Source of the DNA: Hyphomicrobium sp. 99
GTDB lineage: Bacteria > Pseudomonadota > Alphaproteobacteria > Rhizobiales > Hyphomicrobiaceae
DNA: 64,000 bases
NCBI RefSeq assembly: GCF_000384335.2
Contig: NZ_KQ031382.1
Span: 3,855,545 to 3,919,544 of the forward strand
Direction of reading: 5' to 3'
Numbering within the stretch: position 1 is the stretch's first letter; every line of letters begins with the position of its first letter. Under the pieces are notes generated by a model. The model did no database searches, was not told the origin of the DNA, and was given only the letters and a program-made list of their open reading frames with translations. The translations under genes and the position numbers were made by a program. Positions 36,984-46,359 of the stretch are shown piece after piece.

Positions 36984-37756
36984 GCGAGCGCCGCCTTTTC
37001 CGCGACGAGGTCGGCGGCCTCGCGCATGCTCGCGCCCTTGAGCAGCAGACCGAACCACGCGAAGAGCTCGCGCGAAGTGGGATTGTCCGCAACGCGCCAT
37101 TCCGGATGCCATTGCACCGCAAGAATGCGTTCGCCGCTGGCGGGACGAATACCCTCCACCACGCCATCGGCGCTTGTCGCTTCGACGGCAAGCTTGCTCC
37201 CGAGATCGTTGACGCCCTGGAAGTGCGCCGAGTTGACGACGATCGAGGGCTTTCCAAGCGCGCGCTCCAGGATGCCGCCGGACGCGAGATCCACCCGATG
37301 TTCGAGCGCGAACATCTCAACCATCGACCGCCCCGGCGGTGTATGGTGAATTTGCGCCCGCTCCGCCTGGCCGAGATCCCGCCGGAGCGTCGCACCGTAC
37401 GCAACCGCGACTTCCTGGAAGCCCCGGCAGATGCCGAGTACCGGCCGGTCCTGTTCGACCGATTCCGATATCAACCGGAAGGCCGTCTCATCGCGCCGGG
37501 GATCGAAAGGGCCGTCCCCAGCTTCCGCGCTCCGATAAAGATGCGGTGCCACGTTTGATGGGCTTCCGGTCAAGAGAATACCGTCGAGACGGCTCAGAAT
37601 GGACGCCGCGTTCGAAATTTCCGGCATCGAGGGCACGAGCACGAAGTCCGCGCCCATGAAGGGCGCCGCGCGAAGGTAGCGCTCGGCAACGCCCTGCACC
37701 GGATCTTCCGGAATGCGCGTGCAGCAGATGACGCCAACGAGAGGCCGACGAGACAT
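36980..37756 (-). CDS. Gamma-glutamyl-gamma-aminobutyrate hydrolase-like peptidase C26
   Basis: A 258-residue class I glutamine amidotransferase-like hydrolase, PuuD-related. The nucleophile is in PVLGICRGFQE and the His/Glu dyad in LAVQWHPEW, close to the C-terminus. PuuD cleaves gamma-glutamyl-GABA in putrescine degradation; no other puu gene is adjacent, so the substrate is uncertain. Confidence 0.85.
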   Translation of the reverse strand: MSRRPLVGVICCTRIPEDPVQGVAERYLRAAPFMGADFVLVPSMPEISNAASILSRLDGILLTGSPSNVAPHLYRSAEAGDGPFDPRRDETAFRLISESVEQDRPVLGICRGFQEVAVAYGATLRRDLGQAERAQIHHTPPGRSMVEMFALEHRVDLASGGILERALGKPSIVVNSAHFQGVNDLGSKLAVEATSADGVVEGIRPASGERILAVQWHPEWRVADNPTSRELFAWFGLLLKGASMREAADLVAEKAALA

Positions 37757-37983
37757 GTTCCGCTATCCTTCAACATCGCCTGAGACAACCGCCGCCGCAT
37801 CGAATAAGAAGGCGCGAAAACGGCTGGCAGATCTTTGATCGACCGGCCCGATACCACCGCCTGAGCGAACGGGCAATGCACGGCTTCGCAGACCAGCAGA
37901 TAGATCAGGCATACCTTCTCCGTTTCCCTACGCGCAGCTGAATAAATAGACTGCGCCCCAAACAAATCGATCGGGAGTACGAC

Positions 37984-39171
37984 GTGGCCGCAGGTTCAAG
38001 CTTTGTATGGGAAGACGCTTTGCTGCTGGATGATCAGCTGACCGAGGACGAGATGCTGATCCGCGATACGGCGCATGCATTCGCGCAGCACAAGCTCCAG
38101 CCCCACGTCGTCGAAGCCTACGCGCAGGAAAAAACCGACCCGGATATATTCCGCGAATTGGGCGATCTAGGCCTTCTTGGATGCACCCTACCCGCCGAGT
38201 ACGGCGGCTCCGCATCGAGCTACGTGGCCTACGGCTTGATTGCCCGTGAAATCGAACGCGTCGATTCCGGCTACCGCTCGATGATGAGCGTGCAATCCTC
38301 GCTCGTCATGTACCCGATCTACACCTACGGCAGCGAAGAGCAGCGCCAGAAATATTTGCCCAAGCTCGCAAGCGGCGAGTGGATCGGCTGCTTCGGCCTG
38401 ACCGAACCCGATGCCGGCTCCGACCCCGGCGGCATGCGGACACGAGCCGAAAAAATTCCGGGCGGCTACCGGCTCACCGGTTCCAAGATGTGGATCACCA
38501 ATTCGCCCATCGCCGACGTCTTCGTCGTCTGGGCAAAGTCGGCAGAGCACGACAACAAAATTCGAGGCTTCATTCTCGAAAAGGGCATGAAGGGTCTCAC
38601 CGCGCCGAAGATCGGAGGCAAACTTTCGTTGCGCACGTCGGTCACCGGCGAAATCGTCATGGACGGCGTTGACGTTCCGGACGACGCGCTGTTGCCAAAT
38701 GCATCGGGACTTGGCGGACCGTTCGGATGCCTCAACCGCGCCCGCTACGGCATCGCCTGGGGTGCGCTCGGTGCGGCAGAATTCTGCTTCCACGCCGCTC
38801 GCCAATACACGCTCGACCGCAAGCAATTCGGTAAGCCGCTCGCCGCGACCCAGCTCGTCCAGAAAAAGCTCGCCGACATGGAAACGGAAATATCGCTCGG
38901 TCTCCTAGCAGCACTTCGCGTCGGCCGCCTTCTCGACGAAGACCAAATGGCGCCCGAGATGATCTCGCTCATCAAGCGCAACAATTGCGGCAAGGCGCTC
39001 GACATCGCGCGCACGGCCCGCGACATGCACGGCGGCAACGGCATTTCGGAAGAATTTCACGTCATGCGGCACATGCTGAACCTCGAGACCGTGAACACCT
39101 ACGAAGGCACGCACGACATTCACGCCCTGATCCTCGGCCGCGCCATCACCGGACTGCAGGCCTTCGCATGA
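37984..39171 (+). CDS. gcdH: Glutaryl-CoA dehydrogenase
   Basis: FAD enzyme that oxidises and decarboxylates glutaryl-CoA to crotonyl-CoA in lysine/tryptophan and aromatic degradation. The 395-residue protein starts at [18 protein letters not shown] and [16 protein letters not shown] bind the flavin. The C-terminal [18 protein letters not shown] carries the catalytic base Glu374 in the GcdH-specific context. It overlaps the following CoA transferase by 4 nt. Confidence 0.92.
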   Translation: MAAGSSFVWEDALLLDDQLTEDEMLIRDTAHAFAQHKLQPHVVEAYAQEKTDPDIFRELGDLGLLGCTLPAEYGGSASSYVAYGLIAREIERVDSGYRSMMSVQSSLVMYPIYTYGSEEQRQKYLPKLASGEWIGCFGLTEPDAGSDPGGMRTRAEKIPGGYRLTGSKMWITNSPIADVFVVWAKSAEHDNKIRGFILEKGMKGLTAPKIGGKLSLRTSVTGEIVMDGVDVPDDALLPNASGLGGPFGCLNRARYGIAWGALGAAEFCFHAARQYTLDRKQFGKPLAATQLVQKKLADMETEISLGLLAALRVGRLLDEDQMAPEMISLIKRNNCGKALDIARTARDMHGGNGISEEFHVMRHMLNLETVNTYEGTHDIHALILGRAITGLQAFA

Positions 39172-40379
39172 CGGCATCGAACGGTACGAAGCCGCTCGCA
39201 GGGCTGCGCGTCCTCGAACTCGCGCGCGTCCTCGCGGGTCCCTGGGCGGGACAGACGCTCGCGGACTTAGGCGCACACGTCATCAAGGTCGAGCGGCCCG
39301 AAGGCGGCGACGAAACGCGAACCTGGGGACCTCCGTTCGTCCCCGGCGGCAAAGGCAAAGCTTCGGCCGCCTACTTCCACGCGACCAACCGCGGCAAGAA
39401 GTCGGTCGCCATCGATTTCGAGGCATCCGCCGGCCGCGACGCTGTGCTGGCGCTCGCGAAAGACGCCGACGTCATTATCGAAAACTTCAAGGTCGGCGGA
39501 CTTGCCAAATACGGCCTCGACTACACCGCGATAAAGGCAATCAATCCTCGCGTCATCTATTGCTCAATCACCGGCTTCGGCCAGACGGGCCCATACGCAC
39601 CGCGCGCCGGCTACGATTACATCGTGCAAGGCATGGGTGGCATCATGGATTTGACCGGCGCGCCGGACGGCGAGCCGCAAAAGATCGGGGTGGCGTTCGC
39701 CGACATTTTTGCGGGCGTCTACTCGACGATCGGCATTCTCGCAGCTCTCAATGCCCGAAACACGACCGGCGAAGGCGCCCACATCGATATGGCGCTCCTC
39801 GACGCGCAGGTTTCTGTGCTCGCCAACCAAGCCATGAACTATCTCGTTTCCGGCAAAGCCCCGCGCCGTCTTGGAAACGCCCACCCGAACATCGTCCCCT
39901 ATCAGGTCTTCCCCGCCTCCGACCGCCCGATCATCATCGCTGCCGGCAACGACGGACAATTCAGGCGCGTTTGCGAAGTGCTGGGGCTCTCGGGCCTCGA
40001 ACGCGACGAACGCTTCGACACCAATTCACACCGAGTGGCGAACCGCGCCGCGCTCATTCCGATCATCGAAGCAGAAACAGCAAAGAGATCTTCGGGTGAA
40101 CTCCTTGCGGGCCTCGAAGCGGCAGGCGTACCAGCTGGTCCCGTGAACAGTCTCGATCAAACATTTGCCGATCCTCAAGTCATCGCGCGCCAGATGCGTC
40201 AGGACCTATCCCGTGCGGACGGAACTTCGGTGCCGACCGTGCGCGGCCCGATCGTCATGAATGGCGAGGCCTGTGTTGCAACCACCCCGAGCCCGGAGCT
40301 TGGCGAGCACACACTTGATGTCTTGGATTTGTTGACCGCGGGAAGCGACCCTTGGACGGCCTTCTCGAACGACGAATAG
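39168..40379 (+). CDS. CaiB/BaiF family CoA transferase (probable glutarate CoA-transferase)
   Basis: A 403-residue class III CoA transferase from the ATG at 39168, inside the gcdH stop (ATGA). [20 protein letters not shown] opens the protein, [14 protein letters not shown] follows, and [19 protein letters not shown] holds the catalytic Asp. Tight coupling to glutaryl-CoA dehydrogenase suggests that it makes glutaryl-CoA, as human SUGCT does with succinyl-CoA. That role is inferred from context. Confidence 0.88.
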   Translation: MTASNGTKPLAGLRVLELARVLAGPWAGQTLADLGAHVIKVERPEGGDETRTWGPPFVPGGKGKASAAYFHATNRGKKSVAIDFEASAGRDAVLALAKDADVIIENFKVGGLAKYGLDYTAIKAINPRVIYCSITGFGQTGPYAPRAGYDYIVQGMGGIMDLTGAPDGEPQKIGVAFADIFAGVYSTIGILAALNARNTTGEGAHIDMALLDAQVSVLANQAMNYLVSGKAPRRLGNAHPNIVPYQVFPASDRPIIIAAGNDGQFRRVCEVLGLSGLERDERFDTNSHRVANRAALIPIIEAETAKRSSGELLAGLEAAGVPAGPVNSLDQTFADPQVIARQMRQDLSRADGTSVPTVRGPIVMNGEACVATTPSPELGEHTLDVLDLLTAGSDPWTAFSNDE

Positions 40380-40383
40380 CCGC

Positions 40384-42255
40384 TTAAATCTCACGAAGCT
40401 TCGGCAAAGCGCTCGAAAACGTGCGCGGAGATTTCGGCCCCGTCAGATGCACGTAGGCTTCGATCGGCAACGGCTTGCCGAACAGATACCCCTGGATCTC
40501 GTGGCAACGAAGAAGCCGGAGCATCGAAACTTGTTCCTCGCATTCCACGCCTTCCGCCACGACACGCAATCCCATCGCGCGGCCGAGCCCGATGACCGAA
40601 TTGACGATGGCAGCCGCGTCCGAATTATTGACCATGTCGGACACGAAACTGCGATCGACTTTTATGCGGTCGAATGGGAATGCCCTGAGCGTGCTGAGTG
40701 ACGAGTAGCCGGTTCCGAAATCGTCAATCGCAACGCTAACGCCAAGATCCTTGATCTCGCGCAACGTCATTTTCGCGGTCGCCAAGTCTTGTATGAAGAG
40801 ACTTTCGGTCACTTCCACTTCCAGCCGCTCAGCTTCAAGACCGGTTTCGGACAACACATCCCTGACGAGCTGCGCGAAATCCGACTCGACGATCTGAGCC
40901 GCAGACACGTTGACGGCAACCCTGAGCTTGGCCTTCCATCGCGCGGCTTCCAGGCAGGCTTCCCGAAGCACGAAGGCGCCCATTGCGAGGATGGCGCCGC
41001 TTGCCTCTGCAGCCGGAATAAAATCGGCAGGCGAAATCGAGCCGTGTTCCGGATGGTTCCACCGCAGCAGAGCCTCGAAGCCGCCGACCGCAGTCGTTCT
41101 GGCATCGACCTGCGGCTGGAAGACGACCGACAATTCCCCTTTGTCGACCGCTATACCGACGTCGCGCTGCAGAATGCGGCGCCGATGCTGCTCCCGCTGC
41201 ATTTCCGATTCAAACAGCGCGTACCCGCATCCGCCTCTTTTGACGCGCCGCCGCGCCGTCTCGGCATGCGCGAGCAGCGTATCTTGATCTTTGCCGTCGG
41301 CCGGAAAATTCGATACGCCGACGACGGCATCGATCGAAATGCGCTCGCCGCTCTCCAAGTCGTAACGGCCGCTCAGGCCATCCACGATCTCGCGAGCGTA
41401 TTCCTTGAACCCGGTGTCGTCTGCGGAAAAAGTTTTTGCGACCAGAAACTCATCGCCGCCCAGGCGGACTATCAAATCGGACTGGGATGCAATCGATCGC
41501 AGCCGATCGGAAACTTTCCTCAGCACGACGTCGCCGACCGAATGGCCGTGGAGATCGTTGATCGCCCGGAAATCCGCCAGATCGACGTGGTAGATGCCGA
41601 CCGACCGCTCCATTTCTTCGGCTCTCTGAAGAACGAGCGCAAGCCGCTTCCTGAGCGTCGCCCGGTTGCCGAGACCCGTCAGCGGATCGAAGAAAGCAAG
41701 CTCGTTGAGCTTCGATCGGGCGTCCGTGCTTTCGATGGCCATTGCGCAAATGTTCACGCACTTCGCCACGATCAAGCGCTCGAGATCGGTCGCTCCGCGC
41801 GATTTACGAAAATAGAACGCGAATGCCCCCAGCACGTGCCCGTCGGGCGCCAGAATCGGGCTCGACCAGCAGGCGCGCAGCCCATGCGGCAAGGCGAGGT
41901 TTCTATAGTTTTCCCACAGCGGGTCGCTTTCGATGTCCTGAACTTCAACCGGCTGCCTTCGGAAGATTGCCGTACCGCACGAACCAGCATTGGGCCCGAC
42001 GGCAATTCCGTTCACCCATCCGCTGTCTCCGGGAAGGCTTGGACCTGCAATGAAGCTCAAACGGCTGTCATCGTCGACGCCGAGAATGGAACAGATGACT
42101 TCCGAATCCAGCGCTTCGACTTCATGGCAAAGCAGCGACATCATGTTGAAGAGCGTCTCGCCGGAAGCGATTCCGACAAGTATCTCTCGCTGGAGAACTT
42201 GCAGGCGCTCCTTGATGAAGTCAGCATTTGCGATCGGGGGACCACTCAACATCAT
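40384..42255 (-). CDS. GAF-GGDEF-EAL cyclic-di-GMP signalling protein
   Basis: About 623 residues from the paired ATG codons at 42252-42255; the in-frame TTG at 42309 is less likely. The order is a GAF-like sensor (residues about 15-170), GGDEF (about 185-340) and EAL (about 360-610). The GGDEF site is intact (FDPLTGLGNR, RLGGDEF). The EAL site keeps EALLRW, NVSAAQ, EVTES, IDDFGTGYSSL, KVDRSFV, VAEGVE and QGYLFGKPLP. Both synthesis and breakdown of cyclic-di-GMP therefore look possible. No membrane segment, so a cytoplasmic sensor. Confidence 0.92.
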   Translation of the reverse strand: MMLSGPPIANADFIKERLQVLQREILVGIASGETLFNMMSLLCHEVEALDSEVICSILGVDDDSRLSFIAGPSLPGDSGWVNGIAVGPNAGSCGTAIFRRQPVEVQDIESDPLWENYRNLALPHGLRACWSSPILAPDGHVLGAFAFYFRKSRGATDLERLIVAKCVNICAMAIESTDARSKLNELAFFDPLTGLGNRATLRKRLALVLQRAEEMERSVGIYHVDLADFRAINDLHGHSVGDVVLRKVSDRLRSIASQSDLIVRLGGDEFLVAKTFSADDTGFKEYAREIVDGLSGRYDLESGERISIDAVVGVSNFPADGKDQDTLLAHAETARRRVKRGGCGYALFESEMQREQHRRRILQRDVGIAVDKGELSVVFQPQVDARTTAVGGFEALLRWNHPEHGSISPADFIPAAEASGAILAMGAFVLREACLEAARWKAKLRVAVNVSAAQIVESDFAQLVRDVLSETGLEAERLEVEVTESLFIQDLATAKMTLREIKDLGVSVAIDDFGTGYSSLSTLRAFPFDRIKVDRSFVSDMVNNSDAAAIVNSVIGLGRAMGLRVVAEGVECEEQVSMLRLLRCHEIQGYLFGKPLPIEAYVHLTGPKSPRTFSSALPKLREI

Positions 42256-42755
42256 TGCCCGACAATCGCTTCTTTGCGCCGCACGGCATTTACCTATAAA
42301 GGAACTCAAACATCATAGGGTCCGGTATCTAAAGAAAAAGTTGCCGAGAGTTTAAACTCAAATGCACCAATGTTTGGATCAGCAGTATCAATGTTCAAAT
42401 CAGGAAACTGGATAACGAGCGTTTCTGGTTGATATCGAATTGGGACGGTTCCCCGGCTGCAGAATCCGGAACTGTTAACCGGGACACGCGCGACAACGTT
42501 AACGCTCGCCCCGTCGCGCTCTGAGCGGACACCTGCCGTCCCAGTACGTCGGCCCTAGCGGTAGGACGCCGCAGTCCCAATATCGTCAAACTCCAGTCTC
42601 CCCGGTGGCGGATAATAGCTCGGGAGAGAAGTCGCCCGCCGCCTCGGTCTCCCGAAAGACCGTTCTCGCGCCCAGTTGAATTATCCCGTCCCGTAGCAGA
42701 TATAGGCGGCGCCACACCCTATCCTTCCCACCAACCTTGATCACATCGAAACAAC
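42256..42755. other. Divergent intergenic region upstream of the GGDEF-EAL and opgD genes
   Basis: About 500 nt without a convincing gene. It starts AT-rich (42320-42420) and becomes GC-rich toward opgD. It should hold both promoters, but no clear -35/-10 pair stood out. A 106-codon minus-strand frame at 42395-42715 has no domain and is probably chance. Confidence 0.45.
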
Positions 42756-44324
42756 ATGCCCTTCATGCTCGATCGTCGACACGTCTTGGCCGGTGCCCTG
42801 ACCAGCACCATGGTGGGATGGAGCAGCAGGCCCGCAATGAGCGCCGCACCGATCGGGGCCGCAGTTCTGGGACCGCCACAGCCTTTTTCCTTCGATGAAC
42901 TGAAGCAAAGGGCAAAGACCCTCGCTGCAGCGCCCTACGTCGCGCCGCCGCAGCCGGATAACTCCGATCCCCTCCGGGGCATGACCTTCGATACCTTCGC
43001 CCAGGCCGTTTATAAGCCCGAGATGGAACTCTGGCGCGGCGTTCCCGGCGCCCAGACAGTCCGGCTCTTCCCGCAGGGCCGCTTCTATGCCGAACCCGTC
43101 GGCATCTACGTGGTCGAAAACAATGCGGCGCGCGAGATTGTCTACAGCCCTGATTACTTCAACATGCCGGCCGACCATCCCCTGCGGAACTTGAAGTCAG
43201 CAGGCTTCGCAGGCTTCAGGTTGATGTCGCGCGGCGGCACAAGCGACTGGCTGGCCTATCTCGGCGCGTCCTACTTCCGGGCGTCCGACCCCTACGACCA
43301 ATACGGCGGATCGGCACGCGGCCTCGCCATCAATACCGGCGAGCCGGAAGAATTTCCGCGCTTCACGAATTTCTGGCTGGAACCGAACAGCAGCGGCATG
43401 ACGATCTACGCCCTGCTCGAAAGCAAGAGCGTAGTCGGCGCCTACCGCATGGACAGCCGGCGCATTGAAGGCGGCCAAGGCGGCGCCTTGCAGGACATAG
43501 AATGCGAACTCTATTTCCGCTCGCCCGTCCACCTGCTCGGCGTCGCGCCTCTGACCGGCATGTTCTGGTACGGCGAAAATTCGGGACCTTTCCGCGGCGA
43601 CTGGCGCCCCGAAGTTCACGATTGCGATGGCTTGTCGATGTGGACCGGCCGCGGCGAACGCATCTGGCGTCCCCTCTCCAATCCGCCGCGCATCGTCACC
43701 AACAGCTTCCTCGACGAAAATCCGAAGGGCTACGGACTTATCCAGCGCGACCGCAATTTCGAAAACTACCAGGACGACAGCCTGTTTTATGACCGGCGGC
43801 CGAGCATGTGGGTCGAGCCGCTGTCGGATTGGGGCAAAGGGTCCATCAAGCTGGTCCAGCTGCCGACGCCGAACGAAACTGAAGATAACATCGTCGCCTT
43901 CTGGAATCCCCAGCAGCCCGTCGCTGCAGGTTCCGTGATCAACGCACGGTACAGGTTGTATTGGGGCCTCGACTCGCCACCGGCAGGCGACGTCGCTCGC
44001 ATCGTCGCAACGCGCGTCGGCCTTGGCGGTCTCGGTGGCCGCGATCTTGACCTTCGCCACACCAAACCCGGCGCACGAAAATTCATGATCGACGTCGAGG
44101 GCAAGACCTTGGAGAACGAGGTTCGCGGCGGCCCGGAGGTGGTGGTCACGTCATCGCACGGCACCATCAGCGGCGTCGAAGCCTTCCCCGTCATCGGCAC
44201 CAAGCGCTGGCGCATGATGTTCGACTTGGGCGACCTGAACGGCGAGCCCGCTGACCTCCGCGCCTATCTTGCAAAGGACGGCCAAGCCCTTAGCGAAACC
44301 TGGCTCTACCAGGTTTTTCCCTGA
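42756..44324 (+). CDS. opgD: Glucan biosynthesis protein D (OpgD/MdoD)
   Basis: Periplasmic protein needed for osmoregulated periplasmic glucan structure. The 522-residue protein has an N-terminal DRRHVLAGAL twin-arginine-like motif with a hydrophobic stretch, so export by Tat is likely. OpgG/OpgD family features are FDTFAQAVYKPE, FWYGENSGPFRGDWRPEVHDCDGL and NPKGYGLIQRDRNFENYQDD. The Tat signal points to OpgD rather than OpgG. No opgH lies within the window. An alternative ATG lies at 42765. Confidence 0.9.
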   Translation: MPFMLDRRHVLAGALTSTMVGWSSRPAMSAAPIGAAVLGPPQPFSFDELKQRAKTLAAAPYVAPPQPDNSDPLRGMTFDTFAQAVYKPEMELWRGVPGAQTVRLFPQGRFYAEPVGIYVVENNAAREIVYSPDYFNMPADHPLRNLKSAGFAGFRLMSRGGTSDWLAYLGASYFRASDPYDQYGGSARGLAINTGEPEEFPRFTNFWLEPNSSGMTIYALLESKSVVGAYRMDSRRIEGGQGGALQDIECELYFRSPVHLLGVAPLTGMFWYGENSGPFRGDWRPEVHDCDGLSMWTGRGERIWRPLSNPPRIVTNSFLDENPKGYGLIQRDRNFENYQDDSLFYDRRPSMWVEPLSDWGKGSIKLVQLPTPNETEDNIVAFWNPQQPVAAGSVINARYRLYWGLDSPPAGDVARIVATRVGLGGLGGRDLDLRHTKPGARKFMIDVEGKTLENEVRGGPEVVVTSSHGTISGVEAFPVIGTKRWRMMFDLGDLNGEPADLRAYLAKDGQALSETWLYQVFP

Positions 44325-44538
44325 GATCCTTTCCGTCAGCACCGGCCGACAGCACCGGAATGCGGCCTGCCTTTTGAGGCTGCCGACCGGAACGATCGCC
44401 GTGTGGCGTGGTTCACCCCTAAGTTCTAGCTGCTGGATGCACTGAACTCTCGGGATCGCACGCCGGTCGGGGAGGGACGAGGCATCTGCAGCGCTTCTGC
44501 AGGGTTCTCCTCGTCCAGATCGGAGGCATCGGCTGCAC

Positions 44539-46164
44539 ATGGTCACCACGGACCACTTGCGAGCGCTCTTTCCCGATGATGCGGCGCTCAAAGCTCACGA
44601 TCCGCCGTCTCCGATTGATCAGCGCAATATTCTCGTTGATGGCGAGCTGAAACACTGGCCCGGCGAAACCGTTCCCGTGCGTTCCGCGGTGTGCGTGCGT
44701 AAACCTGATGGCTCGCTGGAGCAGATCAGGCTCGGAAGTTATCCGACGGCCGGAATACCCGAGGCCATGGAGGCTCTGGATGCCGCCGTGGAAGCCTATG
44801 ATGACGGCCGCGGAGAATGGCCGACAATGGCGGTCGCCCAGCGCATCGCGTGCATGCAGGAATTCACCCGCCTCATGATCGAAAGCCGGGGCGAGATCAT
44901 CGACCTCATCATGTGGGAGATCGGCAAGAGCCGCACCGACTCGGAAAAGGAATTCGACCGCACCGTCGATTACATAAAGGCGACCATCGCCGCACTGAAG
45001 GAACTCGACAACTCCAACTCGCGCTTCCTGGTCGTCGAAGGCACGATCGGCCAGATCCGCCGCACGCCACTCGGCGTCGTGCTCTGCATGGGCCCTTATA
45101 ATTATCCGCTGAACGAAACCTTCGCGACGTTGATCCCCGCGATGATCATGGGCAATACCGTCGTGTTTAAGCCGCCGACGTTCGGCGTTCTCTTGTTCAA
45201 TCCGCTTCTCGAAGCCTTCCGGAAGGCATTCCCTCCAGGCGTCATCAACACCGTCTACGGCCGCGGCTCGGAAATTGTCCCCGCGCTGCTCGAATCCGGA
45301 AAGATCAACGTCCTGACATTGATCGGTTCGAGCAAGGTCGCCGACCACCTGAAGAAGATGCATCCGAAGGTGAACCGCCTTCGCGCCATCCTCGGCCTCG
45401 ACGCCAAGAACGCCGCCATCGTCCTGCCGGACGCCGACATGAACCTCGCCGTCAAGGAATGCGTATCAGGCGCGCTTTCGTTCAACGGACAGCGTTGCAC
45501 GGCCCTCAAGATGCTGATCGTCCATCGCGACATCGTCGATGATTTCATCGCGCGCCTTGTCGCCGAAGTGGACAAGCTCAAGATCGGCATGCCTTGGGAA
45601 AAGAGCGTTACGATAACGCCGCTCCCCGACCTTAAAAAAGTCGAGCATATGACGCGCCTCGTGGAGGACGCAAAATCCAAGGGCGCGCGCGTCCTCAACA
45701 AGGGCGGCGGAACAGTGTGTGGAACGCTCTTCGCGCCAGCAATCGTCTACCCCGTCAAGGAAGACATGCTGCTTTACCGCGAAGAGCAGTTCGGTCCGAT
45801 CGTCCCCATCATGTCTTTCGACAACGTGGAAACAGCGCTGGAGTACGTCATCACCTCCGAGCACGGTCAGCAGGTATCGATCTTCAGCGAAAATCCCGAG
45901 ACCATCGGCAAGCTCGTCGATCCGCTCGTCAATCAGGTCTGCCGCGTGAACGTCAATTGCCAGTGCCAACGCGGCCCGGACGTCTTCCCGTTCACGGGAC
46001 GGAAGGACTCCGCCGAGGGAACGCTGTCGGTAACGGATGCCTTACGGTCGTTCTCGATCCGCTCGATGGTCGCCGCAAAGCAGACGGAAGATTCCAAACG
46101 TATCTTGAACAAGATCGTCCGCGATCACGACAGCAACTTCATCAACACCGACTTCATCTTTTAA
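44539..46164 (+). CDS. GapN-like NADP-dependent glyceraldehyde-3-phosphate dehydrogenase
   Basis: A 541-residue aldehyde dehydrogenase related to non-phosphorylating GapN, which oxidises glyceraldehyde-3-phosphate to 3-phosphoglycerate with NADP. The catalytic cysteine is Cys320 in FNGQRC and the oxyanion Asn188 is in GPYNYP. The segment that normally holds the general-base glutamate (LELGG) reads LGLDAK here, with Gly286 at the Glu position. The protein also has an extra N-terminal region of about 60 residues. It stands alone. Substrate use remains uncertain because of the missing residue. Confidence 0.8.
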   Translation: MVTTDHLRALFPDDAALKAHDPPSPIDQRNILVDGELKHWPGETVPVRSAVCVRKPDGSLEQIRLGSYPTAGIPEAMEALDAAVEAYDDGRGEWPTMAVAQRIACMQEFTRLMIESRGEIIDLIMWEIGKSRTDSEKEFDRTVDYIKATIAALKELDNSNSRFLVVEGTIGQIRRTPLGVVLCMGPYNYPLNETFATLIPAMIMGNTVVFKPPTFGVLLFNPLLEAFRKAFPPGVINTVYGRGSEIVPALLESGKINVLTLIGSSKVADHLKKMHPKVNRLRAILGLDAKNAAIVLPDADMNLAVKECVSGALSFNGQRCTALKMLIVHRDIVDDFIARLVAEVDKLKIGMPWEKSVTITPLPDLKKVEHMTRLVEDAKSKGARVLNKGGGTVCGTLFAPAIVYPVKEDMLLYREEQFGPIVPIMSFDNVETALEYVITSEHGQQVSIFSENPETIGKLVDPLVNQVCRVNVNCQCQRGPDVFPFTGRKDSAEGTLSVTDALRSFSIRSMVAAKQTEDSKRILNKIVRDHDSNFINTDFIF

Positions 46165-46265
46165 AGCGGAGCGCGGCTCGGAAGTCATCGAGGCGCCTCG
46201 TCGGCAGAGCGTCCTTTTGAGGCACTGGCTGGCTCCGCGCGATTGTCGCACCTAAAACGCTGAAA

Positions 46266-46279
46266 AATATCGCGATATT
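46266..46279. promoter_or_regulatory. Perfect 14-bp palindrome AATATCGCGATATT
   Basis: It lies 81-94 nt upstream of the YdeP-type gene start in an AT-rich patch. The exact symmetry fits a dimeric regulator site near the promoter. Unassigned. Confidence 0.45.
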
Positions 46280-46359
46280 CCGTTTCCGCATAACGGTTAT
46301 TCCTTGCCCGTGCGTTGCGGACCCCCATCATTTCGCACATGCACAATTAAGAGCCGGGA

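Noticed and set aside
40789..42318. 509-codon plus-strand frame across the GGDEF-EAL gene
   Set aside because: It is an antisense shadow; the minus strand carries all catalytic motifs of a known family.
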